Shown: positions 45,435 through 54,884, numbered from the stretch's first letter. The stretch is DNA of 64,000 bases from Lachnospiraceae bacterium (GCA_017543445.1 JAFYGB010000042.1:1-64000); one strand, 5' to 3'. Notes: generated from the letters alone by a model not told the origin. Numbers and translations: made by a program.

Positions 45435-46358
45435 ATGAAGAAACGAGTACTTTCCATATGGTTGATCGTGTTGCTTTCGTTTTCTTTGTGTGCCTGCGAG
45501 AAGGAGGGCGATCCTTCGGAGGATGTGAGCGCAGGCGCGACGGAGGGAGGCACGGCCGGAAGCGGTGTGAATGCAGGCCCGGAAAACGGGACCTCATGTG
45601 ACGACTTCATCGCCATCATGAGCAGCATCAAGGAACACGGAGATCAGACGGCGGCGCTGGGCCTGCCGGTCCACAGTGAGTATTACTACTCATTTGCCGG
45701 GGCATCGGTGAGTGCGCTTCGCTATGCCGCAGAGTACATCCTGTGGCTGAAGGGCGAGGGCGACACGCTGGCGAGTTTCACGTCCGGCAGCCGCTACAGT
45801 GGCTGGGACACGATCGCCGAGATCAACTACGCCTCTCCTTATACAAGCTATTTTGAAGGGCTCCTGCTCGAGATCCAGGGCAAATATGACGAAAGCATCA
45901 CTCCTTATGCGACCGCTTCGATCATGCCGCTGTTTCCCGACGAGGGCTTGGATTTCTATTATTTGAAGAAGATGGAGGTCGCGGATCTGTACGCACTGCG
46001 GGATCGCCTGCGTGACCTGGAGGAGCAGATCTATTCGGCCTACACACCGGATCTTAAGGGACGCGATTGGAACCGGCAGTGGTTCAGCGCAGAGTATCTG
46101 GTCGGCCTTTCCTCCGAAAGTGTAAAGAACGAGGATTATGCGAAGGCGCTGGATTATGCGAAGCTGGCGCTGAAAGCCGACCCGTTTTCGGCCAATGTCT
46201 GGAGGAACGCGGCAGCCTGTGCGCTGTTTGCAGAGGATCTGGTCCTGACCGGAAGTTACATTGACGAGGGACTGGCTGTATTTCCCGAGGACGAAGGCTT
46301 GCTTGACTTGCGTCGGGCCTTCCTGAAAGCCGGCGAAGAAATGGAGGCAGAGCTATGA
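45435..46358 (+). CDS. Lipoprotein with TPR-like C-terminal helices
   Basis: 307 residues. The signal peptide ends in lipobox LCAC (Cys about residue 20), followed by an acidic Gly/Ser-rich linker. The C-terminal third has TPR-like helix pairs (NEDYAKALDYAKLALKADPFSANVWRNAAACALF), a protein-interaction fold. No family name is recognised for the middle part. Its TGA overlaps the next ATG (ATGA), so the two proteins are translationally coupled and probably act together outside the membrane. Confidence 0.8.
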   Translation: MKKRVLSIWLIVLLSFSLCACEKEGDPSEDVSAGATEGGTAGSGVNAGPENGTSCDDFIAIMSSIKEHGDQTAALGLPVHSEYYYSFAGASVSALRYAAEYILWLKGEGDTLASFTSGSRYSGWDTIAEINYASPYTSYFEGLLLEIQGKYDESITPYATASIMPLFPDEGLDFYYLKKMEVADLYALRDRLRDLEEQIYSAYTPDLKGRDWNRQWFSAEYLVGLSSESVKNEDYAKALDYAKLALKADPFSANVWRNAAACALFAEDLVLTGSYIDEGLAVFPEDEGLLDLRRAFLKAGEEMEAEL

Positions 46359-47743
46359 AGAAGATAAAGAAGATCCTTCCGATCGTATTGGTATTCACGC
46401 TTTCTCTGCTGTTCGTTTTCTCGGTTTCGGCAGAGATCGAAACAAATAATTCGAATATCATCTACGGCATCGATTATGACCGTATCACACAGAAAACCGG
46501 CGGGACGGAGAAGCATCCCGTAGAACTGAAACTCGGGGAGCTGACGTTTAAGGGCGAGCTGTCCGGCGAGTTCGGCCTGAGCATGGAAGAACTGAATAAG
46601 ATCATTCGGGAGACATTGGACGAAAAAGACCTGACGGTGGAACGGGTCGCCGTGATCAATCAGCTGGCGCACCAGTTGCAGAACCGGGCGACGGCGATGT
46701 GGGGCGAGCAGAGCCTGGAAGCTTTACTCGGCACGATCTCGATTCCGGGGGTACCGATCAGCGCCGGTGATATCTATTCCCATTTGATGAAAGACGACGT
46801 GATGCCGGCGGTGACGTCGAATACTCTCACCGCGGCCCAGATGGCAGCGGATCAGTCGATGAAAGCGACACTGAAGGCTGGAAAGGCGGTCGGTAAGGTC
46901 ACGAAGGCCGGTGCGAAAGCGGTGCCGGTCCTCGGTACGGTCGTTTCGACCGCGATCAGTGTGAAAGGCTTGAACGATGGCGAAAAGCAGTTCGAGGATT
47001 ATCTGGCCGCGGTGGAGCAGAACCTCGCGATCGTCAACGATTTCTACGCAGCCTGCAGCCGCAAGGCGGTCGCATTGGCCGAAAGCAACGACAGCCAGAA
47101 CGTCTGGAAGATCAAATTCCCGCAGACTACACAGAAGTATAAGTGCACCATCTGGGGTATCCCGGACAATGTTATGCGGGTGACCCTGAAGGGTGAACTG
47201 ACAAACAGCGGCGCAGGCATGGCCGGCGATTACACCGGAACGATCTCCCTCGAGTTTGATAAGGAGGACATCTCCCCGCTTGAGACGCATCTGGAAGACA
47301 CCTCGGGTTTCGCGCCGATGAAGAGTGTTCTTTATTCGGTCGGTGGTTATCGGAAGATAAAGGACGAGCCCGAGACGGTATCGATCCTGACGCGTTCGAT
47401 GGAAGGAAAAGTGACTCTTCATGTGAGTGAAACGACCGGGACGGCGCACCCGAAGTTTGCAGGTTCCCTGTCCTCCGAAAAAGATGAGACATCCTTCATG
47501 TTGAACCGAAACATGGAATGGAGGGACGACTCTGCGGCGGCCCTCGGAGCCGTTGGTATTACGGAAGCGAAGATCAATTCTTTCGATCTTACGAAGATGA
47601 CGGTGATATCTTCTTCGCGGGTCGAGCGTAATGGTACGGAGCAGGTACGAGAGGACAATGTCACAGACTTCTCGCAGGATCCAGGCACGGTATTTTCACC
47701 GGTCGATGTCGACCCGGTGTTCACGATCGATTTTTCCAAATGA
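46355..47743 (+). CDS. Secreted protein of unknown function
   Basis: 462 residues with an N-terminal signal peptide (MKKIKKILPIVLVF..., cleavage near VSAE). It overlaps the upstream lipoprotein gene by 4 bases. An Ala/Lys/Thr-rich amphipathic segment (about 155-200) is followed by a domain of beta character. There is no lipobox and no C-terminal anchor. The family is not recognised. It is probably cotranscribed with both neighbours. Confidence 0.72.
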   Translation: MKKIKKILPIVLVFTLSLLFVFSVSAEIETNNSNIIYGIDYDRITQKTGGTEKHPVELKLGELTFKGELSGEFGLSMEELNKIIRETLDEKDLTVERVAVINQLAHQLQNRATAMWGEQSLEALLGTISIPGVPISAGDIYSHLMKDDVMPAVTSNTLTAAQMAADQSMKATLKAGKAVGKVTKAGAKAVPVLGTVVSTAISVKGLNDGEKQFEDYLAAVEQNLAIVNDFYAACSRKAVALAESNDSQNVWKIKFPQTTQKYKCTIWGIPDNVMRVTLKGELTNSGAGMAGDYTGTISLEFDKEDISPLETHLEDTSGFAPMKSVLYSVGGYRKIKDEPETVSILTRSMEGKVTLHVSETTGTAHPKFAGSLSSEKDETSFMLNRNMEWRDDSAAALGAVGITEAKINSFDLTKMTVISSSRVERNGTEQVREDNVTDFSQDPGTVFSPVDVDPVFTIDFSK

Positions 47744-47765
47744 TGAGGAATGAGGAGATACATAT

Positions 47766-48515
47766 ATGAAGAAGATGAGGTATTCGATAGCAGTCGGCCT
47801 GGTTGCGGGCCTGCTTTCATTGGCCGCGTGTAACAGCTCAGATAAAGGCGGTAACACCACCGCTGCTTTCATAGATGACGACCCGCCGCTTACGAGAGAG
47901 GATCGTAGCGCGGAGACGACGAAGAGCGCGGAGAGCGTTGCGGACCCTGCGACGGAAGCTGCGCCAGGACAGACGGCGGCAGCTCTCCCGGATTTTTCCT
48001 CGATCCTGGCCGGAAATGGTTCGACCGGTACGGTCTGGGGGCAGATGGACGCCAACACGAGGCAGGAGATCATCGCCGCGGCGAAAGCCCAGGGCTATGA
48101 TGTTTCGTTCGATGCGGATGGTCACATGACCCTAAAGGGTGAAGGCGTGGATTTCGTCCAAAACTCGGACGGCACATGGACCATGAAGAGCGAGGATGGA
48201 GATGTCGCGCAGTATGGTGGAAACTGGCCGGACAATGCGTTCACGCGCCTGATCCCGAAGCCAGACTTCCCGATCCTGGCCGCAAACACTTCCGAGGATG
48301 AGTTCACCGCGGCTTTCCAGAATGTCTCGGTCGAGAAGATCAAGGCATATGCGTCAAAACTGAAGGAATGCGGTTTCACGATCGATCCGGAGGAAGAGGA
48401 CGAAACGACCTACGGTATAGTCGTCTACTGCTACACCGCATATAATGCGGACGGCTACTATGTCGATCTTTCCTTTGCGGCCGGCACCGCAGGGCTCACG
48501 ATCGGAAAGCAGTAA
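47766..48515 (+). CDS. Lipoprotein of unknown function
   Basis: 249 residues with lipobox LAAC (Cys about residue 22) and a disordered Thr/Glu/Ala linker. A repeat of glycine-aromatic beta strands (DGHMTLKGEGVDFVQNSDG, DGTWTMKSEDGD) is followed by a compact C-terminal domain (about 160-249, from RLIPKPDFPIL) of a type common in clostridial lipoproteins, which I cannot name. GAGGAG lies upstream of the ATG. Third gene of its operon. Confidence 0.75.
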   Translation: MKKMRYSIAVGLVAGLLSLAACNSSDKGGNTTAAFIDDDPPLTREDRSAETTKSAESVADPATEAAPGQTAAALPDFSSILAGNGSTGTVWGQMDANTRQEIIAAAKAQGYDVSFDADGHMTLKGEGVDFVQNSDGTWTMKSEDGDVAQYGGNWPDNAFTRLIPKPDFPILAANTSEDEFTAAFQNVSVEKIKAYASKLKECGFTIDPEEEDETTYGIVVYCYTAYNADGYYVDLSFAAGTAGLTIGKQ

Positions 48516-48580
48516 ACCTGAGAAAATGGTGGAAGGAAATTTGTAGGGCCACGAAAATGTCGCTGCTTCTTATTTCAGTC

Positions 48581-48609
48581 TTGAAACAAAGATCATTATC
48601 TGCTATACT
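48581..48609 (+). promoter_or_regulatory. Promoter of the frameshifted secreted-protein gene
   Basis: TTGAAA (48581-48586), 17 bases and TATACT (48604-48609). The gene behind it is transcribed even though its frame is broken. Confidence 0.75.
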
Positions 48610-48653
48610 ATGTATGAGGTTTTAAGATGCTTGCTTTTAGGGAGGTTCAACTA

Positions 48654-49068
48654 TGAAGAAGAAAATGATGGCACTTTTTGTTGCGTCGCAGTTCTGGTTT
48701 TGCAAATCGTAGTTTGCTTTGCGGCGGATTACACATCCTCGCAATCAGGTAGTATTGGAGGCTGTCCCGTTGAAGCGAGCAACATGATCAGAGAGGACAA
48801 AAAGCATGCAAATGCATATACGACGATATCTGGCGCTGGAAATAACTCGTCTGTATCTGTGACGGCTACGTATTACTATATTGGGGTTTCTGGAAATTAT
48901 GTTGGGATGACCGGGGAGTATTATGGTGGAAGCAGTGGATCGAGTGGATGTGGTTTCCCCAAAGATGTTCCGAATGACCATTATCGTTTCTATCGTGCCG
49001 AATCGACACATTATGCATATTATCAACAAGGCGTGTTTTATGTTCCTAGTTTGGTTACTATCCCGTAG
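48654..49068 (+). pseudogene. Small secreted protein with a one-base frameshift in the signal peptide
   Basis: The ATG at 48654 has GGGAGG upstream and starts MKKKMMALF, but that frame stops after 19 codons. A shift at the T run 48675-48679 joins it to the second frame (CCVAVLVLQIVVCFAADY), which restores a perfect signal peptide and a ~115-residue mature protein ending SLVTIP. Five T are present where six would keep one frame. The mature part is Gly/Ser/Tyr-rich and unrecognised. Possible readings are pseudogene, sequencing error, or slippage-controlled expression. Confidence 0.7.
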
Positions 49069-49092
49069 TATTGGGAAAAATTACGTGACAGG

Positions 49093-49127
49093 CGGCGAAG
49101 TCGGTTTTCGATTTCGCCGTTCATTTT
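49093..49127 (+). terminator. Terminator after the frameshifted secreted-protein gene
   Basis: CGGCGAAGTCG (49093-49103) pairs with CGATTTCGCCG (49109-49119, with one G-T pair), then TTCATTTT. Confidence 0.72.
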
Positions 49128-49140
49128 AGGGAGGATTCAG

Positions 49141-50561
49141 ATGAAAAAGAATGCCATAGCCTATTTGGTTCTTGCCATGTCGCTTGTGGGATGTAGAAAA
49201 GGTTCAGTTTCTGATTCGGCTATTCCTGAAGTAACCGTGGCTACAATTGCTGACCATTTGGAGAACAATTCTTTGGAATACTCGCCTGACAGCGATGAAG
49301 ATGGAAAAAACAAACAAGTGCTGAAACTGTGGTTGCATCCAACCACATCACATGGGAACTGGGCTTTTATGGGGTTCCAGATTCTAAAGGGTGTGAAACA
49401 ATCAATCGTATTTTATTTGAGAAAGGATATGATTGCGAGGTAAATTTTGTAAAAACAGGTGCATACGCAGCTGGAATGGAACCTTCATGGCAGGAGGCAT
49501 ATGAAGTTGATCATTCACCGATAGATATTCTTTTTACTGGTAGCTGGAACATGAATCAATCCGAAGCTATTGATTATGTTCAGGATAAATATGTTCCGCT
49601 TACAGAGTATTTAGATACTGAGAAAGGGAGACCTTTGAAAGATTTTTTCACCCCCTATGAATGGGCATACAACTCCTATGGTGGTGTTATCTACGCTATT
49701 CCTTTGACGATCAGCCCGGTGGATACTTCAGCATCATCCTATCTTTACGTTGCAGATAGATATGCGAAGGCATTTGATGGTTATGATGGGTCATATTCTA
49801 AACTTATGGAATTGTTCATGTGCCTTCATCGAGATGATGAGGTGATTGTTTTACAGGAAATAGAAGCCCTGGAGAGCTTCATGGAATATCAGAGATTTCT
49901 CTACCGCATTCCATATGATCCGTTAGAACAACGATTTATTACCGCTTCAGAGATGAACAACGATTGTGATATGATCAATTGCATGATGGAAGACCTTCGA
50001 AGGGGGCGACTGGCACTCCCACAATTGGGAAAAATCGAAGATGAGCAAGTATTTGCCTTTGTAAACTATGGAAAAATAAAGATAGATGGATATACCGAGT
50101 TTCCGCTGAACAAGGCGGCGTGTTATATAAACTATAATATGTCTTATGGGGTGTCTAAGAAAAGTGAGAAACAGGATCTTGCTCTTGAGATTCTTACTGC
50201 GTGTTATACAGACCCAGAAATTGCGGAGATAATGCTTCCAGAGATGAATGGGCAGAGTGGTATCTCGTCAAGAAGAGATTTGATGTTAACAGAAGAGATT
50301 GGACCTATTCAGAACCTCGCGCCTCTTCTTACGGATGAGCAGAAGAACTTGATTTCGCAATATCCATATATGACGCTTTTTTCGGATATGTTGGTATGCA
50401 TTTATGATAGGGAACTACAGATGGAACGATGGGTTATAAATGATGGATTTGATATAAATGCCATAATGAAGTCAATGGATACACCTGAATATCAGGATCT
50501 ATTGAAAGAGCTGAATACTCAGATAACAGAGTATCTGAAAAATGTGACTGATTATGAGTGA
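49141..50561 (+). pseudogene. Extracellular solute-binding lipoprotein with an internal frameshift
   Basis: The first frame (49141-49443) has GGGAGG, a signal peptide with lipobox LVGC, and runs to KQVLKLWLHPTTSHGNW before going off. A second frame, open from about 49299 to 50561, carries the rest: GFYGVPDSKGCETINRILFEKGYDCEVNFV, then IDILFTGSWNMNQS and a long C-terminal part with YGVSKKSEKQDLALEILTACY. Together they form a ~470-residue type I solute-binding protein of an ABC importer (carbohydrate or peptide class). The shift lies between about 49330 and 49375. The gene is AT-rich compared with genes outside this island. Confidence 0.78.
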
Positions 50562-50607
50562 GACTACATAGCTATCAAGTTTTTTGTTTCAGATGAAAGG
50601 ATAGAAG

Positions 50608-51318
50608 ATGAATAAAACATATCGAATCGGCTTCATGATGACAGTTTGTCTCGTCCTATTTGGCTGTAAGGAAAAGGAGCCAATTAGTGAAACTAAAGGA
50701 CTAGAAACGCTTGACGTGTGTTCCGAAAATGCAGTTTCTTCGACAATATCGGATGCATATGGTGACAGAACGGACATAGTGATTTATAATGGAGCCTCAC
50801 ACAATGCGTTCGCTGAACAATATGCGCTGTTTCAGGAGTATTCGGATCAAGGGCGCGTTTCACTACATTATTATGATGTATTGACCGGAAAAAGCAGTTA
50901 CTATTGCTTTGATCCAGGGTGTGAACATAAACCGCCACAGTTCGATATGATCACAGGAGAATATGATTTTGCCAATGGTTATATCGTGAAATGTTCAGAA
51001 GGTGATGAACCAGGTGTGTTGTATGATCATTTTGGCCAGAGGATCCGTGATTTACCTTTTGCCGTGGGGCATTTGGTACAGAGTGATCATTATATTCTGG
51101 CATTATGGGCGATGAATGGCGAATACTGGTATTATCTTTATGACCCAATCGATGACAAGATTCTTCAAAAGGTCAACGGATCAAATAGGTTCTTTTTGGA
51201 GGCGGCAGTCGGGGAGAGTTACTATGGAAACGAAAACAATCAAATTTTCTATATTTCATCAACGGATTTTTGGGAGGGGCATATAGAGAAGGCGATTATT
51301 ATTTCAAATAATAGATAG
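50608..51318 (+). CDS. Lipoprotein of unknown function in the AT-rich island
   Basis: 236 residues with lipobox LFGC (Cys about residue 20). The mature protein has LHYYDVLTGKSSYYCFDPGCEHKPP, a motif (YYD..TG....CxxxxCxH) seen in clostridial surface lipoproteins with a propeller-like strand repeat, and several aromatic beta strands (YILALWAMNGEYWYYLYD). It follows the frameshifted binding protein by 46 bases and ends 15 bases before the response regulator. Intact. Base composition matches the broken neighbours. Confidence 0.75.
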   Translation: MNKTYRIGFMMTVCLVLFGCKEKEPISETKGLETLDVCSENAVSSTISDAYGDRTDIVIYNGASHNAFAEQYALFQEYSDQGRVSLHYYDVLTGKSSYYCFDPGCEHKPPQFDMITGEYDFANGYIVKCSEGDEPGVLYDHFGQRIRDLPFAVGHLVQSDHYILALWAMNGEYWYYLYDPIDDKILQKVNGSNRFFLEAAVGESYYGNENNQIFYISSTDFWEGHIEKAIIISNNR

Positions 51319-51333
51319 GAAAAGGGAAAAGGA

Positions 51334-52017
51334 ATGTCACCGAAGATTTTGATCGTTGAAGATGATGTGCAGATCCAGGATGTGCTGCGGATCTTGCTGG
51401 CAAAAAACGGGTACGAGACGGTAAGCGCGTACTCAGGGACGGAGGCGCTTTTGGTGTGCGATGCTTCCGTGGATCTGACGTTGCTGGATCTGATGCTTCC
51501 GGGGAAGAACGGAAGCGAGATTCTGGAAGAGATAAAGGAGAAATCGAAGGCGCCGGTGATCGTGTTGAGTGCGATCACGGATGTGATGTCGAAAGTGGAC
51601 CTGTTGTCGCTAGGGGCGGATGACTATGTGACGAAGCCCTTCCAGAACGAGGAACTGCTGGCGCGTATCACGGCGCGGCTTCGTGCGGCGGGGCAGGCAG
51701 CATTGCCCGCAAAGGCAAACATATTAACGTTTAAGGATCTGGAGATCAACACGGACGACTACTCGGTTTTGTGCGCCGGCAGGGATGCCGAGCTGACCGC
51801 GATCGAGTACGCGCTGTTGGAACTGTTCGTGCGCAACCGCAACCGCACGTGCACGAAGAGTATGATCTATGATTCGATCTGGAATTATGATGATGGCGTG
51901 GATGATAACGCGCTGAATGTACATATCAGTAAATTGCGCAAAAAGTTGAAGGACTGCAACCCGAACGAAGAGTATATCGAGACCGTTTGGGGCATCGGAT
52001 ACCGACTTAAGAAATAG
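51334..52017 (+). CDS. OmpR-family response regulator of the ABC/kinase cassette
   Basis: 227 residues. Receiver domain with E9-D10-D11, phosphoacceptor D52 (TLLDLMLPG) and K in YVTKPF. The winged helix includes TAIEYALLELFVRNRNRTCTK and ALNVHISKLRKKL. AAAGGGAAAAGG lies upstream. The following genes are an ABC ATPase, a permease and a histidine kinase, so this is probably the regulator of a peptide-antibiotic sensing and export or immunity cassette. Likely binding sites lie before the ABC gene. Confidence 0.93.
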   Translation: MSPKILIVEDDVQIQDVLRILLAKNGYETVSAYSGTEALLVCDASVDLTLLDLMLPGKNGSEILEEIKEKSKAPVIVLSAITDVMSKVDLLSLGADDYVTKPFQNEELLARITARLRAAGQAALPAKANILTFKDLEINTDDYSVLCAGRDAELTAIEYALLELFVRNRNRTCTKSMIYDSIWNYDDGVDDNALNVHISKLRKKLKDCNPNEEYIETVWGIGYRLKK

Positions 52018-52021
52018 GCTG

Positions 52022-52071
52022 TGTGATACTACGGATCGCTCCGTCCGGGACTTTTCGAGCCTGGTATCACA
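52022..52071 (+). terminator. Hairpin after the response regulator
   Basis: TGTGATAC (52022-52029) pairs with GTATCACA (52064-52071), enclosing ACGGA-TCGC-TCCGT. There is no T run, so termination is uncertain. Confidence 0.4.
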
Positions 52072-52080
52072 AATAAGACT

Positions 52081-52127
52081 TTCTTAAGGATTCTCTTAAG
52101 GGTTTGTTTAGACATGGCTGTTATGAT
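52081..52127 (+). promoter_or_regulatory. Regulated promoter of the ABC genes with two TTAAGG half-sites
   Basis: CTTAAGG occurs at 52083-52089 and 52095-52101, 12 bases apart, just where a -35 would be. A -10 TATGAT lies at 52122-52127. The poor -35 plus paired direct sites about one helical turn apart fit activation by the OmpR-type regulator encoded upstream. Confidence 0.65.
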
Positions 52128-52184
52128 GTACATGTAAGAAACAAACACACGGCAATGCCGAGACTTAAGGAGGAAAGAAACACC

Positions 52185-53102
52185 ATGCGCGATGTAGTTA
52201 TCAAGACGCATAATCTTACTAAGAAATATGGTTCGTTCACGGCGCTTGAGAACGCGAACATGACCATTTACCAAGGGGATATCTACGGTCTGATCGGACG
52301 GAATGGAGCCGGCAAGACGACGGCCATGAAGATACTGACAGGTCTGACCGACCAGACCGGCGGCGATTATGAGATCTTCGGAAAGGCTTCAAAGGACTCC
52401 GCATCGATCCGCCGCCGCGTCGGCTGCCTGATCGAGAACCCGGCGTTCTTCGAGAACATGACCGCTTATCAGAACCTTCGCTACTATTGTTATCAGAAAG
52501 GCATCGCAGATCTGTCGAAGATCGACGAGGTACTCGATTTCGTTAATCTGCAGGATGCTAAGAATAAGAAATTCAAGACTTTTTCGCTGGGTATGAAGCA
52601 GCGCCTCGGCATTGCATTTGCCATCATGGATAATCCGGACCTCGTCGTTCTCGATGAGCCGATCAATGGTCTGGACCCGATCGGCATCGCGGAACTTCGT
52701 GATACGTTCCACATGCTGGCACACGAGAGAGGCATGACGCTGATGATCTCCAGCCACATTCTTTCCGAACTCTACGCTTTGGCAAACCGCTTCCTGATCA
52801 TTGACCACGGACGTGTGCTCAAAGAGATCTCGAAAGAGGAACTGGACAATGAGTGCAGCCGCGCGACCGTCCTTCGTGTAAACGATGTTAAGGGCACCTG
52901 CGTTATCCTCGAGAGGGATCATCAGATCAAGAACTTCAAGGTCATCGACGATGGGGAGATCCGCATTTACGATGAGCACTTGCAGACCGCCGGCCTGAAT
53001 CGTTCGCTCGTTCAGAGCGGCATCGAGGTATCTCAGATCTTCGAGACCGGTATTTCGCTGGAAGATTATTTCAAGAAAGTGATCGAGGAGGAAGAAAGAT
53101 GA
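52185..53102 (+). CDS. ABC transporter ATPase, BcrA-like
   Basis: 305 residues from the ATG at 52185, after TTAAGGAGGAAAG. Walker A is GRNGAGKTT, the signature LGMKQRLGIA (FSLGMKQR, the LSGGQ variant of this subclass), Walker B LVVLDEPINGLDP, and switch SSHILSEL. A C-terminal extension of about 90 residues is typical of bacitracin/lantibiotic resistance ATPases. It pairs with the permease encoded by the next gene, whose ATG overlaps this stop (ATGA). Likely substrate is an antimicrobial peptide; the exact one is unknown. Confidence 0.92.
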   Translation: MRDVVIKTHNLTKKYGSFTALENANMTIYQGDIYGLIGRNGAGKTTAMKILTGLTDQTGGDYEIFGKASKDSASIRRRVGCLIENPAFFENMTAYQNLRYYCYQKGIADLSKIDEVLDFVNLQDAKNKKFKTFSLGMKQRLGIAFAIMDNPDLVVLDEPINGLDPIGIAELRDTFHMLAHERGMTLMISSHILSELYALANRFLIIDHGRVLKEISKEELDNECSRATVLRVNDVKGTCVILERDHQIKNFKVIDDGEIRIYDEHLQTAGLNRSLVQSGIEVSQIFETGISLEDYFKKVIEEEER

Positions 53103-53875
53103 TCAACATGATTCGCGCGGAGAAATACCGCCTCACCAAAACCAAAGGTTTCTATATTTTCTGGGGTCTGATCCTTCTGGTCGTTATCCTGGATCTTGCT
53201 ACAAATACTATCGGCGCTATCGGCTTGGGAGTCGGGATCGACACGGACGAAATGCCGACCTATACAAAAGACATCATGTTTTTGATGGGTAATTTCAATT
53301 TCTATTTCTTTTTGTTGATGCCCGTGTTCTCGATCGTGGTCGGCGAGTTTTCCGACCACATCGTTAAGAATACCATCAGTTCTGCGATCAGCAAGTCGCG
53401 CTTCTTTGTATACAAATATGTGATCTGCGTAGTTTACGGCGTTTTGGTCTTCCTGGTTGTAAATGTTGGTTTTTACGGTCTGTACGCGATCTTCCGTTCG
53501 GACTATGGAAGAGCCGATTTCGGAGTTTACATGTCCCGGGTCATGGGCCAGCTTCCGTTGATCGTGATGCTGCTGAGCGTATTTGTGACGGTTGCTTTCC
53601 TGTTCCGTAAGGGAGCGGCATACAACTCGGTCATGATCATCGCACCGTTTTTATTCGAGGTTATCCTCGGTATCTGCATGGCTATTCCGGGCTTGAAGGA
53701 TTTCTCCTTCCTGAGCAAAGTGATCCGGTATGAGGTCAGCACGGTGATGTATAACATCGGAAGCGGGATCGATTTTATGGGATCGTATTATCGGAACATC
53801 CTGATCGCATGTGTTGCAATTACGGTTCTGACTTTCCTGCTTGGATACAGTTCTTTCAAAAAACGTGAACTGTGA
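53099..53875 (+). CDS. ABC-2 type permease
   Basis: 258 residues with about six membrane helices: one near 20-38, then pairs around 60-80, 105-130, 145-165, 175-195 and 230-250. It starts MINMIRAEKYRLTKTKGFYIFWG, the usual short cytoplasmic lead of BcrB/LanE-like permeases, and ends YSSFKKREL. It overlaps the ATPase gene by 4 bases. Together the two form one exporter or immunity pump. A strong terminator follows. Confidence 0.88.
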   Translation: MINMIRAEKYRLTKTKGFYIFWGLILLVVILDLATNTIGAIGLGVGIDTDEMPTYTKDIMFLMGNFNFYFFLLMPVFSIVVGEFSDHIVKNTISSAISKSRFFVYKYVICVVYGVLVFLVVNVGFYGLYAIFRSDYGRADFGVYMSRVMGQLPLIVMLLSVFVTVAFLFRKGAAYNSVMIIAPFLFEVILGICMAIPGLKDFSFLSKVIRYEVSTVMYNIGSGIDFMGSYYRNILIACVAITVLTFLLGYSSFKKREL

Positions 53876-53892
53876 TCGGATATAAGACGCGG

Positions 53893-53935
53893 GCATATGC
53901 CGAAGGTCCTCTTCGGCATATGCTTCCGCATTTTT
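53893..53935 (+). terminator. Terminator after the ABC permease
   Basis: GCATATGCCGAAG (53893-53905), loop GTCCT, CTTCGGCATATGC (53911-53923), then TTCCGCATTTTTG. Confidence 0.85.
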
Positions 53936-53963
53936 GAAAAACATACGAAAAGAGGGCTGGTTT

Positions 53964-54875
53964 ATGGACATATTTATGGTGATCATGATCCTTCTGGCGG
54001 CGGTCGGCTTTGTAGCGGGCGCCGTGTTTTTCGTGTTGTTCCTGCAGCAACGCAAGGAGATGAAAAGCATTGACCGCCAACTCTCGGAACTGATCGGGGC
54101 CTCGACGAACCAGTTGGTGCACACGGAGAACGGGCTCGGGGCGGACCTGATCAAAACGGTCAATTCCCTCCTGACCCGCATGCAGACGATCCGCGTGGAG
54201 TATGCCCGGCGCAGCCATACGATCGACCAGATGCTGACGAATATCTCGCACGACCTGCGGACGCCGTTGACGTCGGCCATGGGCTATATGAACCTCGTTT
54301 TGGACTCGAACCTGTCGGAGGAGGAGAAGGAGCGCGAGCTCGAGATCGTTCGGCGCCGTCTGGTCCGCCTGGAGGAACTGATCAATTCGTTCTTTGAATT
54401 CTCGTCGATCATTTCCCGCGGAGAGGCGCCGAAGAAGGAGCCGATGAACCTCGTGCAGGCGCTGGAGGAGGCGGTCTCGCATGCCTACGACGATTTCTCC
54501 GCCGCCGGGCGCAAGATCGACCTGCAGTGCGAGGGGCGCAAATGGATGCTGGATTCGAATTATGCGATGCTCATGCGTATCTTTGATAACCTGATCGGAA
54601 ATGCGAAGAAGCATGGTATCGGGGATCTGACGATCCTGGCGCAAAAGACGGAAGAGGGATATCGCGTGGAATTCACCAATCCCAGCCCGGAGTCGATCGA
54701 CGTATCGCGTGTGTTTGATGAGTTCTACACGACGGACATTTCCCGTACGAACGGAAGTTCCGGCCTGGGTCTGGCCATCGCGAAGCAGTTCACGGAGATG
54801 CTCGGCGGCAAGATCACTGCGAAGACGGAAGAAGGAAACTTTACCATCGGGCTGGAATTTGCAATTTCAGAGTAA
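53964..54875 (+). CDS. Histidine kinase with a single membrane helix
   Basis: 303 residues from the ATG at 53964 (AGAGGG upstream); a TTG 10 codons earlier lies inside the terminator tail. A single N-terminal helix (about 2-26) with almost no extracellular part is followed by a long coiled linker. HisKA has H96 in NISHDLRTPLTS, and the catalytic domain has FDNLIGNAKKHG and SGLGLAIAKQF. This layout fits kinases that sense through a partner ABC transporter or in the membrane. It is the probable partner of the regulator encoded at 51334, with the ABC genes between them. Confidence 0.9.
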   Translation: MDIFMVIMILLAAVGFVAGAVFFVLFLQQRKEMKSIDRQLSELIGASTNQLVHTENGLGADLIKTVNSLLTRMQTIRVEYARRSHTIDQMLTNISHDLRTPLTSAMGYMNLVLDSNLSEEEKERELEIVRRRLVRLEELINSFFEFSSIISRGEAPKKEPMNLVQALEEAVSHAYDDFSAAGRKIDLQCEGRKWMLDSNYAMLMRIFDNLIGNAKKHGIGDLTILAQKTEEGYRVEFTNPSPESIDVSRVFDEFYTTDISRTNGSSGLGLAIAKQFTEMLGGKITAKTEEGNFTIGLEFAISE

Positions 54876-54884
54876 GAATCAAAA

